From Syntrophaceae bacterium (lineage in GTDB: Bacteria > Desulfobacterota > DTXE01), in the NCBI GenBank assembly GCA_012962595.1, contig DTXE01000501.1, positions 1 to 5,682 of the forward strand: a stretch of DNA of 5,682 nucleotides, given 5' to 3'. The first letter of the stretch is position 1. Each line of letters begins with the position of its first letter. The notes under the pieces were generated by a model, which was not told the origin of the DNA, did not search any database, and worked only from the letters and a program-made list of their open reading frames with translations. The position numbers and the translations under genes are program-made. This document shows, piece after piece, positions 1-5,412 of this stretch.

Positions 1-237
1 CTCCCTTTGAACCACCATCTCATTGAACATCATGCCACCACCCCACATGCCTCCTCCAATGCTGGGCCTTTTTTCAAATAAGGCAACCTTTCTACCGGCT
101 TTGGCCAGATAATAGGCGGCTACTAGGCCGGATGGCCCACCTCCCACAATGGCTACATCCAAATGCATGTGGTCTTTTAGCTTTTTTATAAAACGCTCAA
201 TGATTGCCTGGGATATAGTAATTTCATCTAATGGCAT
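1..237 (-). CDS. thi4: Thi4-family thiamine thiazole synthase, N-terminal part (cut by window edge)
   Basis: The first 79 residues of a protein whose 3' end lies beyond the left edge. The Rossmann dinucleotide-binding motif GGGPSG is at residues 32-37, with the acidic residue E55 ending the second strand (VALFEKR). [12 protein letters not shown] at 61-72 is the glycine-rich signature of the Thi4 family, and the lead-in [11 protein letters not shown] matches archaeal/bacterial members. The family builds the thiazole moiety of thiamine from NAD and glycine. Eukaryotic enzymes donate sulfur from an active-site Cys; many prokaryotic ones use free sulfide and have His there. That residue lies outside the window, so the subtype cannot be decided. 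The start is the ATG at 237, with a strong AGGAGGT about 4 bases upstream. It follows rsfS by 56 bases on the same strand, so co-transcription is possible. No TPP riboswitch fits in the gap. A related FAD-dependent oxidoreductase is the only realistic alternative. Confidence 0.88.
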   Translation of the reverse strand, partial: MPLDEITISQAIIERFIKKLKDHMHLDVAIVGGGPSGLVAAYYLAKAGRKVALFEKRPSIGGGMWGGGMMFNEMVVQRE

Positions 238-252
238 GATACCTCCTACATT

Positions 253-308
253 TAGAATCAAGAATTAAGATAACATCTCCTGAGTTCTCGATCCTAAATT
301 CTCAATTC
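253..308 (-). repeat. Degenerate heptamer repeats forming a 15-bp imperfect inverted repeat
   Basis: Read on the minus strand from 308, the sequence falls into seven-base units: GAATTGA, GAATTTA, GGATCGA, GAACTCA, GGAGATG, then the inverted forms TTATCTT, AATTCTT, GATTCTA. The arms 294-308 and 255-269 can pair over 15 positions in the minus-strand transcript, with two G-U pairs and one T-T mismatch. The rsfS stop codon (TAG, 294-296) lies inside the first arm, and the second arm ends shortly before the Thi4 ribosome binding site. There is no T-run after it, so it is not a classical terminator; it could modulate Thi4 translation or be a dispersed intergenic repeat. The function is inferred, the repeat itself is seen. 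Confidence 0.55.
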
Positions 309-671
309 TTCGAACTCGGTCTCTATCCGCTTGGCGCCAGACCAGAGTCCTTCCAAATCGTAGAATTCTCTAATTGGCTTGTAAAATATGTGGATAATCA
401 CCTCATTATAGTCCATTAATATCCAACTGCCCTGGGTAAAACCCTCGATCCCCAGTGGATAAATGCCTTGTTTTGCCAGACTTTCCTCGATAAAACTAGC
501 AATCCCCTGAACATGTCGGCTAGATTGCCCACTACAGATGATAAAGTAATCTGCGAAGGATGAGACTTTCCTCACATCTAATAGGATAAGATCCAGGGCC
601 TTTTTGTTTAAGGCAGCATGGATGCAGAGGCGTGATTTTTCTCTCGATTCCATATCCTTTAATACCTTCAT
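294..671 (-). CDS. rsfS: Ribosome silencing factor RsfS (Iojap family)
   Basis: A complete 125-residue protein, normal length for the family. It has the family core LDVRKVSSFADYFIICSG (residues 31-48), EGFTQGSWILMDYNEVIIHIF around 76-96 and the terminal REFYDLEGLW (101-110). RsfS binds ribosomal protein L14 (uL14) on the large subunit and blocks subunit joining in starvation or stationary phase. The usual DYGDV is DYNEV here, a mild variation. The ATG at 671 overlaps the nadD stop (ATGA, 668-671), so translation is probably coupled; a purine-rich AAGGAAGGA lies about 11 bases upstream, inside the end of nadD. nadD-rsfS adjacency is widespread in bacteria and supports the call. The last codons and the TAG stop lie within a heptamer repeat that continues into the spacer. 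Confidence 0.95.
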   Translation of the reverse strand: MKVLKDMESREKSRLCIHAALNKKALDLILLDVRKVSSFADYFIICSGQSSRHVQGIASFIEESLAKQGIYPLGIEGFTQGSWILMDYNEVIIHIFYKPIREFYDLEGLWSGAKRIETEFEELRI

Positions 672-1315
672 TCTCTATATAGTCCTTCCTTATGTATGTA
701 TTCATAAACTGCATCTGGCATCAAAAACCTTATAGACTGTCCCTTGGTCACATATTCCCTTATCTTTGTGGAAGAGATATCAATTAAAGTGGTTTGCCTA
801 AGGTAGATAGAGTAGTTTGATGGGTGAATAAACCGGTTATCCCTAGCGTCAAACACGAAATCCTTAGATAATTCCTGAGTAATAATCTCATTTACCTTGC
901 TCTTGGGATAGCCCGGCCTATCAATTACCACAAAGTTTGAGAGTGTAAATAACTCTCTATAATCTTTCCAAGTGCCTATATTTAAAAATTCGTCTAACCC
1001 CAACATGAAATAAAACACTACCTTCTCTCCATATGTTTTGTGCAGGTACTTCAGGGTTTCTATGGAATACGATTTTCCGGGAAGTCTCTCCTCTATGTCA
1101 GAAACAGAAAAATGGGGACAACCTCTGGTGGCAAGACTGGTCATTTGGAATCGATGAAAAAAGGGGATGATCTTTTTTATATCTTTATGAGGGGGGATTG
1201 CCGATGGGATAAAGATGATGCGATCTAGCTTAAGATTTTGGTATATTTCCTCAGCCAAACGCAGATGTCCAAAATGGATGGGATTAAAGGTGCCTCCTAA
1301 AAGGCCGAATCTCAC
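668..1315 (-). CDS. nadD: Nicotinate-nucleotide adenylyltransferase NadD
   Basis: Transfers AMP from ATP to nicotinate mononucleotide, giving deamido-NAD in the cytoplasm, an essential step of NAD synthesis. With the start at 1315 the protein has 215 residues. GGTFNPIHFGH (7-17) carries the HxGH nucleotidyltransferase signature (H14, H17). PPHK (41-44), GLDEF (106-110) with a following conserved W116, and the C-terminal ISSTKIR (180-186) are all family hallmarks. I prefer the GTG at 1315 (MRFGLLGG...) to the GTG at 1327: it has GGAG five bases upstream and gives the usual very short lead before the GGTF loop, whereas the purine run before 1327 almost touches the start codon. The 1327 start would add four residues. 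It follows proA by 18 bases and overlaps rsfS by four, and is therefore part of the operon. Confidence 0.95.
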   Translation of the reverse strand: MRFGLLGGTFNPIHFGHLRLAEEIYQNLKLDRIIFIPSAIPPHKDIKKIIPFFHRFQMTSLATRGCPHFSVSDIEERLPGKSYSIETLKYLHKTYGEKVVFYFMLGLDEFLNIGTWKDYRELFTLSNFVVIDRPGYPKSKVNEIITQELSKDFVFDARDNRFIHPSNYSIYLRQTTLIDISSTKIREYVTKGQSIRFLMPDAVYEYIHKEGLYRE

Positions 1316-1333
1316 GCTATCTCCCACCCCCTC

Positions 1334-2590
1334 TTATTTTCGGATCTGACCATTACCAAACACCACAAACTTTGTACTTGTGAGCTCTTCTAGCCCCATG
1401 GGACCAAAGGCATGAAGCTTTGAGGTGCTAATTCCAATCTCTGCACCTAAGCCCAGTTGATTGCCGTCATTAAACCGGGTAGAGGCATTTACCAATACTA
1501 CTGAAGAATCCACCTCCTTTAAGAATTTGAGGGCCCTATCATAATCTGAAGTTACGATGGCATCGGTGTGAGATGAGCCATACTGTGAGATATGCAGAAT
1601 GGCCTCATTTATATCCTTAACCACCCTAACTGCCAAAATCAGATCCAGATATTCCTCATACCAGTCCTGTTTTGTGGCCTTTTTTATGTTTGGAAGTATC
1701 TTTCGGGTCTTTGAACACCCACGTAACTCCACACCCACCTTTTTAAAACTTTCCCACATAGGCTTTAGAAAGGTCTCTGCTATCTCTCTATGGACCAGCA
1801 AGGTCTCCATAGCATTACACACACCTGGACGTTGCACCTTGGCATTAAGGCATATCTTCTCAGCCATCTTTAGATCGGCGGTTTTGTCCACATACACATG
1901 GCATACCCCTTTGAAATGTTTAAGCACCGGGATCTTGGAATTCTCCGCCACGAAGCGAATAAGACCTTCACCTCCTCTAGGGATAATAACATCGATATAT
2001 TCATCTAATGCTAACAGCTCACCCACAACCTCACGCTCAGTAATGGGAACTACCTGGATAGCTGAGGTAGGGATTCCCTTATCTTTAAGGGCTTCCTGTA
2101 AGATATGAGCCAATATCCGGTTAGAATGAATGGCCTCGGAACCTCCCCTTAGAATAATGCTGTTCCCAGATTTTAAACACAGCCCTGCTGCATCTACGGT
2201 AACATTGGGGCGGGCCTCATAAATCATACCAATTACTCCTAATGGTATTCGCATCCTTCCTACAAGGAGACCATTAGGACGTTTCCACATTTTTATAATG
2301 GTGCCCACAGGATCTGGGAGTTGTGCTACCTCTATTAGCCCATCTGCCATGCCTTTGATAGTAGAGTCAGTAATACTCAAGCGATCTATCATGGCAGGGG
2401 ATAGCCCCTTCTTCTTTGCCTCCTTGAGATCCTTAGCATTCTCCCTTTTTATAACCTGTGAATTTTCAATTAGACCTTGAGACATATTCAAAAGTGCACC
2501 ATTTTTGATATCGGTAGAGAGGGTTGCTACCGTTTTTGCAGCCTTCTTTGCCTCCATGGCCATGTTAAGAATCAGCTTCTTTATTTTCAT
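1334..2590 (-). CDS. proA: Glutamate-5-semialdehyde dehydrogenase (gamma-glutamyl phosphate reductase) ProA
   Basis: Reduces gamma-glutamyl phosphate to glutamate-5-semialdehyde with NADPH, the second step of proline synthesis, acting on the labile product of ProB. A complete 418-residue protein of the usual length. The aldehyde dehydrogenase-like fold shows [20 protein letters not shown] (115-134), [10 protein letters not shown] (141-150), IPRGGEGL (203-210), the catalytic cysteine C258 in [15 protein letters not shown] (253-267), [10 protein letters not shown] (338-347), and the C-terminal [17 protein letters not shown] (373-389). The ATG at 2590 overlaps the proB stop as ATGA (2587-2590), with GGAGGAG eight bases upstream. 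The overlap suggests coupled and balanced synthesis of ProB and ProA, which is reasonable given the unstable intermediate. No frame damage is visible. Confidence 0.98.
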   Translation of the reverse strand: MKIKKLILNMAMEAKKAAKTVATLSTDIKNGALLNMSQGLIENSQVIKRENAKDLKEAKKKGLSPAMIDRLSITDSTIKGMADGLIEVAQLPDPVGTIIKMWKRPNGLLVGRMRIPLGVIGMIYEARPNVTVDAAGLCLKSGNSIILRGGSEAIHSNRILAHILQEALKDKGIPTSAIQVVPITEREVVGELLALDEYIDVIIPRGGEGLIRFVAENSKIPVLKHFKGVCHVYVDKTADLKMAEKICLNAKVQRPGVCNAMETLLVHREIAETFLKPMWESFKKVGVELRGCSKTRKILPNIKKATKQDWYEEYLDLILAVRVVKDINEAILHISQYGSSHTDAIVTSDYDRALKFLKEVDSSVVLVNASTRFNDGNQLGLGAEIGISTSKLHAFGPMGLEELTSTKFVVFGNGQIRK

Positions 2591-3729
2591 AGCAGATTCT
2601 CCTCCGTTTCAAAGACCACCAAATTGTCCCTGTGAATTACCTCATCATGGTACTTATACCCCAATATACCTTCTATTTCAGATGTCCTATGGCCCTTTAT
2701 TTTCTCAATATCTGAGGAAGAATAGTTAACTAGGCCCATGCCAATCTTGATACCATTTCTATCTAAACATTGAACAGCTGAACCCACACCAAATTTTCCT
2801 TTAACCTCTAAGATACCGGATGGGAGAAGGCTCTTTCCGTTATGAATGATTACTGTTTTGGCTCCATCATCTATAGTAATCTCCCCTTTAGAAGGAATAG
2901 TGAAGGCAATCCAGTGTTTTCTGCTGGGTATTTTGTGTTCTTGAGGCAAAAATAGGGTTCCCACCTCTTTACCATGGAAGATTTGCCTTAAAATGTGTTT
3001 TTTTGTGCCGTTGGCAACTATGGTGGGAATGCCTGCCATAGAGACCTTTTTGGCCGCTTGAACCTTGCTAAACATGCCGCCCCTTCCAAGGCTACTAGCA
3101 ATGGCATTTGCACACTTCTCTACCTCATGATCAATTTTTTTTACAAGAGGTATAAGCTTGGCCTCTTTATTTTGCCTTGGATCCTTATCGTAAAGACCAT
3201 CAATATCCGTTAGCATGATCAATAGATCTGCTTCAATTAGATTAGCAATCATGGCAGAGAGATTATCATTATCTCCAAACATGATTTCCTCTACCACCAC
3301 GGTATCATTCTCATTGATTATAGGGATAATGCCCCAATTTAAAAGGGTAAAGATGGTATTTCTGGCGTTGAGATATCTTCGCCGATGGGATAAATCGTCT
3401 CTAGTTAGCAGAACCTGAGCTACTTTATAGCTATGACGGCCAAAGGCCTTTTCATAGGCCAAAATCAGACTACATTGACCTACGGAGGCTGCGGCCTGCT
3501 GCTCAGAGATGGTTTTAGGCCTGGCAGTTTTCATCTTTCCCACTCCCGCAGCAATGGCACCCGATGAAACCATAACTATCTGGTAGCGCTTTCTGAGAAT
3601 ATAGGCGATTTCATTAGCCAATCGATTTATAATACGTACATTCAGGCCCTCTTTCCCTGTAAGTACCCCACTTCCAATCTTAATAATTATACGCTTGGCA
3701 CGTTGTACTATAGCCTTTCTTAAGCTCAT
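2587..3729 (-). CDS. proB: Glutamate 5-kinase ProB with C-terminal PUA domain
   Basis: Phosphorylates glutamate to gamma-glutamyl phosphate, the first and normally feedback-controlled step of proline synthesis. A complete 380-residue protein. The amino-acid kinase domain (about 10-260) has KIGSGVLTG (17-25), [15 protein letters not shown] (52-66), INENDTV (138-144), [20 protein letters not shown] (151-170), [12 protein letters not shown] (173-184) and the [12 protein letters not shown] nucleotide-site loop (215-226). A PUA domain follows (about 279-365), as in the long form of the enzyme; the short form lacks it. The ATG at 3729 has only a distant GAGG (about 12 bases upstream), so its ribosome site is weak, but no other in-frame start lies close by. 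It follows rpmA after a 177-base spacer where obgE is often found in related operons. Confidence 0.98.
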   Translation of the reverse strand: MSLRKAIVQRAKRIIIKIGSGVLTGKEGLNVRIINRLANEIAYILRKRYQIVMVSSGAIAAGVGKMKTARPKTISEQQAAASVGQCSLILAYEKAFGRHSYKVAQVLLTRDDLSHRRRYLNARNTIFTLLNWGIIPIINENDTVVVEEIMFGDNDNLSAMIANLIEADLLIMLTDIDGLYDKDPRQNKEAKLIPLVKKIDHEVEKCANAIASSLGRGGMFSKVQAAKKVSMAGIPTIVANGTKKHILRQIFHGKEVGTLFLPQEHKIPSRKHWIAFTIPSKGEITIDDGAKTVIIHNGKSLLPSGILEVKGKFGVGSAVQCLDRNGIKIGMGLVNYSSSDIEKIKGHRTSEIEGILGYKYHDEVIHRDNLVVFETEENLL

Positions 3730-3906
3730 ATTTTTAAAAGGCCTCGCTTGAGTATAGATTTTCTCACTCTGGGGACGTTGATAGGATATTTAAAAAGAAG
3801 GTTTGTTGGTATTCTGATGCTTGGTTTTTTTATCAATTGGGGTTAGATATTCTCAATTATTTTGCTAATAGTATAGGATTCCTCCGGAGTGATATCTGTT
3901 GACTGC
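3730..3906 (-). other. Spacer between rpmA and proB, no gene recognised
   Basis: This 177-base stretch separates the ribosomal protein genes from the proline genes. No Obg-like sequence is visible on either strand. A good GGAGG (minus strand, 3882-3886) is not followed by a start codon at a usable distance. A possible -10 TATACT (minus strand, 3751-3756) lies before proB but has no convincing -35, so a proB promoter is only a weak suggestion. No GC-rich hairpin with a T-run is present, so I see no intrinsic terminator for rpmA. The 10-mer ATTCTCAATT (3849-3858) also occurs in the heptamer repeat near rsfS (298-307). Confidence 0.5.
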
Positions 3907-4161
3907 CTAAGCCACATGGACACTCACTACCTTACGATCCTTACCCAGCTTCTTAAAGGCCACAATACCATCAATCTTGGCATAAAGGGTATAATCTTTT
4001 CCCATACCTACATTTCTTCCAGGATGGATCTTGCTTCCTACCTGACGTACCAAGATATTTCCTGCCTTAACCCATTGGCCACCAAAACGCTTGACGCCTA
4101 ATCTTTTTCCGGCACTATCTCTACCATTTCGAGAACTGCCACCACCTTTTTTGTGAGCCAT
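3907..4161 (-). CDS. rpmA: 50S ribosomal protein L27 (bL27)
   Basis: A complete 84-residue protein, the normal length. The N-terminus [16 protein letters not shown] is diagnostic; this tail reaches the peptidyl transferase centre and contacts tRNA. It continues with [20 protein letters not shown] (18-37), [20 protein letters not shown] (39-58) and ends in VSVHVA. The methionine directly precedes the AHKK tail, with no cleavable leader of the type found in Firmicutes, which argues against that phylum. The ATG at 4161 has a purine-rich AAAGGGGAAG upstream. It lies 29 bases after rplU, the standard arrangement for bL21-bL27. It stops at a TAG. Confidence 0.98.
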   Translation of the reverse strand: MAHKKGGGSSRNGRDSAGKRLGVKRFGGQWVKAGNILVRQVGSKIHPGRNVGMGKDYTLYAKIDGIVAFKKLGKDRKVVSVHVA

Positions 4162-4190
4162 AACACTTCCCCTTTCTTTCTGACTTCTTA

Positions 4191-4508
4191 TTAGGTGACT
4201 TTTATTTCTTTGATTTTTAAGGCCGTATAGTGTTGTCTATGTCCTTGTTTTTTTCGATAGCCCTTTCGCCTTTTAGATTTGAAGATTATAACCTTTTTAG
4301 CCTTTCCCTGACCAACAATCACGCCTTTAACCCATGCACCCGAGATGTTCGGTTGTCCAATTCTTATATTTTGGTCATCAACCACCATTAAAACATCATT
4401 TATGGAAACTAAATCTCCCTTTTCGCCATCTATTTTCTCAACTTTCAAGATGTCTCCCTCAGAAACCTTATACTGCTTACCTCCACTCTGTACAATTGCA
4501 TATTTCAT
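4191..4508 (-). CDS. rplU: 50S ribosomal protein L21 (bL21)
   Basis: A complete 105-residue protein, typical length. It begins [19 protein letters not shown] and ends with the lysine/arginine-rich [19 protein letters not shown] (77-95), the hallmark 23S rRNA-binding tail of bL21. It is the first gene of the minus-strand operon. The ATG at 4508 has GAGGGTG a few bases upstream. Only 29 bases separate this start from the 3' end of the tRNA-Val half-gene, leaving no room for a full promoter between them. Transcription must therefore start within or beyond the tRNA fragment, in sequence that probably belongs to an integrated element. Confidence 0.98.
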   Translation of the reverse strand: MKYAIVQSGGKQYKVSEGDILKVEKIDGEKGDLVSINDVLMVVDDQNIRIGQPNISGAWVKGVIVGQGKAKKVIIFKSKRRKGYRKKQGHRQHYTALKIKEIKVT

Positions 4509-4537
4509 AATACACCCTCAGGCAATGATTAAAAAAC

Positions 4538-4581
4538 TGGTGGGCGGTGCTGGATTCGAACCAGCGACTTCCACCGTGTGA
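4538..4581 (-). pseudogene. 3' half of tRNA-Val (CAC), probable integration (att) site
   Basis: On the minus strand this reads as the 3' half of a tRNA: U33, anticodon CAC (4578-4580), A37, C38, anticodon 3' stem GGTGG (4571-4575), variable loop AAGTC, T-stem GCTGG with loop TTCGAAT and CCAGC (4549-4565), acceptor strand ACCGCCC (4542-4548), discriminator A and encoded CCA (4538-4540). Every element has the canonical length. The matching 5' anticodon strand (expected CCACC) is missing, and no D-arm or GGGCGGT acceptor strand is found in the rest of the window. A break in the anticodon loop is a common crossover place for tyrosine recombinases that target tRNA genes. A small dyad GACT/AGTC (4582-4595) lies just beyond the break. 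Inferred: this is the displaced half left at one end of an integrated element, or a scar of one; the rebuilt full tRNA would be at the other end. Confidence 0.8.
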
Positions 4582-4597
4582 GACTAATTTAAGTCCC

Positions 4598-4679
4598 AAA
4601 CAACCTGTACTGGGATGAAATAAACCTAATAAAAATGGGCACTTCCAAGTTTGGTCGTTTGTCCTGGTACGGGTTGTTT
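4598..4679 (+). repeat. 18-bp inverted repeat with wobble-only differences (potential RNA hairpin)
   Basis: The arms 4598-4615 and 4662-4679 are complementary at 15 of 18 positions. In a plus-strand RNA the three exceptions (4606/4671, 4611/4666, 4612/4665) are all G-U pairs, so the helix would be unbroken; in a minus-strand RNA they would be A-C mismatches. The loop is 46 bases. Only four T follow the right arm, so it is a poor intrinsic terminator. It may be a structured element end, a recombinase-site pair or a small RNA. The pairing is seen; the role is not known. Confidence 0.5.
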
Positions 4680-4682
4680 TGA

Positions 4683-4772
4683 GGTATTATGGTAGCAGAA
4701 TGGTAGCAGAGGGTCAACAGAAAAAAGAATCCTAGACCCCTTGACCCTTGCTTGAAATACCCATAATACCCA
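4683..4772. repeat. Cluster of short direct and nested inverted repeats, possible recombinase arm sites
   Basis: Four repeats lie within 90 bases. An exact 11-base tandem ATGGTAGCAGA is at 4689-4699 and 4700-4710. An exact 10-base inverted pair, GGTATTATGG (4683-4692) and CCATAATACC (4761-4770), encloses an 8-base inverted pair AGGGTCAA (4710-4717) and TTGACCCT (4741-4748). AATACCCA occurs twice with a nine-base period (4756-4763, 4765-4772). Repeats of this type, about 100-190 bases from a tRNA crossover, resemble the arm-type sites bound by phage and island integrases and their accessory proteins. No integrase gene is visible nearby, so this reading is an inference. Confidence 0.45.
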
Positions 4773-5012
4773 CTTTCACAACGGAAGCTATTTTTTCAGG
4801 AAAATTTCCCTATATGACAGGATTGGATAGGTGACTAATATTTAATTTCTCGGCTATTTCCCTATGAATAACGCTGCAATCACAAATCAAATATCTCTGT
4901 GTCAGGTGCTCTCTTTTATTCATCTCAAGGATTTTCTTAACTTTAGGTCGTTGGCTCAAATTAGGTGGAATTAGGTTGAATTGAGACTCGCTTTTTTGTT
5001 GGATTTATGTTT
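4773..5012. other. Gene-poor stretch right of the att-like region
   Basis: AT-rich, with no confident gene on either strand. It holds a weak minus-strand reading frame with an HTH-like end (listed separately) and a short tandem at 4959-4978, AATTAGGTGG followed by AATTAGGTTG, with a third partial copy AATTGAG after it. No IS terminal repeats, tRNA 5' half or recognisable integrase motifs were found here. Confidence 0.5.
4810..4923 (-). CDS. Doubtful 37-residue reading frame with HTH-like end, possible gene remnant
   Basis: From an ATG at 4923 to a TAG at 4810-4812 the minus strand encodes 37 residues. Residues 19-30 (VIHREIAEKLNI) look like the first helix and turn of a helix-turn-helix, but the expected recognition helix is replaced by SHLSNPVI before the stop. 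The frame stays open upstream as far as 5004 (reading ...PPNLSQRPKVKKILEM...), about 65 codons in all, with only a TTG at 4959 as another start. No ribosome binding site precedes either start. It could be the decayed remnant of a regulator or recombinase of the element, or chance. I do not recognise a family. Confidence 0.2.
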   Translation of the reverse strand: MNKREHLTQRYLICDCSVIHREIAEKLNISHLSNPVI

Positions 5013-5042
5013 TTGTGACGAAAACTGTTTTTATGTTATAGT
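5013..5042 (+). promoter_or_regulatory. Candidate sigma70-type promoter upstream of the toxin-antitoxin pair
   Basis: TTGTGA (5013-5018), an 18-base spacer, then TATAGT (5037-5042). The -10 matches the consensus at five of six positions and the -35 at four. Transcription would begin near 5049 and give a leader of about 65 bases, including the palindrome at 5056-5080. A second candidate lies closer to the gene at 5090-5119. Confidence 0.3.
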
Positions 5043-5055
5043 GCCTTAAACGGAC

Positions 5056-5080
5056 AAAATTTAACATTATGTTAATTTTT
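5056..5080. promoter_or_regulatory. AT-rich palindrome, possible operator
   Basis: TTAACAT (5061-5067) and ATGTTAA (5069-5075) are exact inverted copies around one central base, and the symmetry continues as AAAA (5056-5059) against TTTT (5077-5080), so 11 of 12 positions pair. It lies just before the -35 candidates of the toxin-antitoxin pair. With no GC pairs beyond two, it is unlikely to be a terminator. A repressor or antitoxin binding site is an inference from its place. Confidence 0.35.
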
Positions 5081-5089
5081 TATTGACTT

Positions 5090-5119
5090 TTGACACACTA
5101 TTCTGATAGTTAGTATGAA
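5090..5119 (+). promoter_or_regulatory. Candidate promoter with overlapping dyad before the toxin-antitoxin pair
   Basis: A perfect -35 TTGACA (5090-5095) with TATGAA (5114-5119) at an 18-base spacing; alternatively TTGACT (5083-5088) with ATAGTT (5106-5111) at 17. The dyad ACTAT-TCTG-ATAGT (5097-5110) sits between the hexamers. Antitoxins of the MqsA type usually repress their own promoter through such dyads, so this is a reasonable operator candidate. The first ATG (5115) would lie inside or just at the promoter, which weakens this choice unless translation begins elsewhere. Confidence 0.3.
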
Positions 5120-5408
5120 TGAACTACCACTTAATAAGGTAAAGGAAATAATAGAAAATATCAAAAAATTTGGAGCCATAGCTGTCGACCCTCATTGCCA
5201 ATAGCGGATGTTTGAAAGGAATATAACAACTCAAGACATAAATTATGTACTGAATTGGGGAGAAGTAAAAAATCCCCGCTATGACAATAAATATGATAAT
5301 TGGGAATATGAGGTAGAAGGTAGCACAATTGATGGAGATCAAATAATGGTTGTTATTACCCTGATCAGCAATTTTGACCTGCTTTGTATCACGGTTGTGG
5401 GGAAATAA
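5115..5408 (+). pseudogene. DUF4258-like toxin gene interrupted by an in-frame TAG
   Basis: Read from the ATG at 5115, the frame runs 97 codons to the TAA at 5406-5408 but is broken by TAG at codon 30 (5202-5204). The part before the stop (MNELPLNKVKEIIENIKKFG, then AIAVDPHCQ) and the part after it (RMFERNITTQDINYVLNWGE onward) join smoothly: the DUF4258 signature H-x-x-x-R-M-x-x-R-x-I-T spans the stop, where relatives generally have E, K or R. So this looks like a nonsense mutation (for example GAG or AAG to TAG). DUF4258 proteins are RelE-like and commonly paired with YgiT/MqsA-type antitoxins, hence the toxin inference. The downstream ATG at 5208 could give 66 residues, but it has no ribosome binding site and would lack the first helix and the conserved His. 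The antitoxin gene begins four bases after the stop. rsfS and rpmA end at TAG here, which argues against general TAG read-through. Confidence 0.72.
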
Positions 5409-5412
5409 AAGT

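Noticed and set aside
238..293. A TPP riboswitch ahead of the Thi4 gene
   Set aside because: The spacer has only 56 bases and no CTGAGA-type thi-box core.
1599..2108. A 169-codon plus-strand reading frame inside proA
   Set aside because: It is antisense to a well-conserved intact gene and its residues do not resemble a known family; a shadow frame.
3820..3860. An intrinsic terminator after rpmA (T-run at about 3825-3831)
   Set aside because: The T-run is on the plus strand, so in the minus-strand transcript it is A-rich; the nearby pairing AATTG/CAATT is only five bases and AT-rich.
3843..3917. A 24-codon minus-strand frame overlapping the end of rpmA (ending TISKIIENI)
   Set aside because: It has no adequate ribosome binding site, overlaps a conserved gene and is short enough to be chance. 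I do not recognise the peptide.
4538..5100. A group I intron or other intervening sequence in the tRNA-Val anticodon loop
   Set aside because: An intron would be followed by the 5' tRNA half within a few hundred bases. No D-arm, CCACC strand or GGGCGGT acceptor strand occurs right of 4581 in the window. An intron longer than about 1.1 kb cannot be excluded.
5124..5342. A 72-codon minus-strand frame with hydrophobic segments opposite the toxin region
   Set aside because: It is the complement of the DUF4258-like frame, with no ribosome site; the hydrophobic look comes from AT-rich antisense codons.
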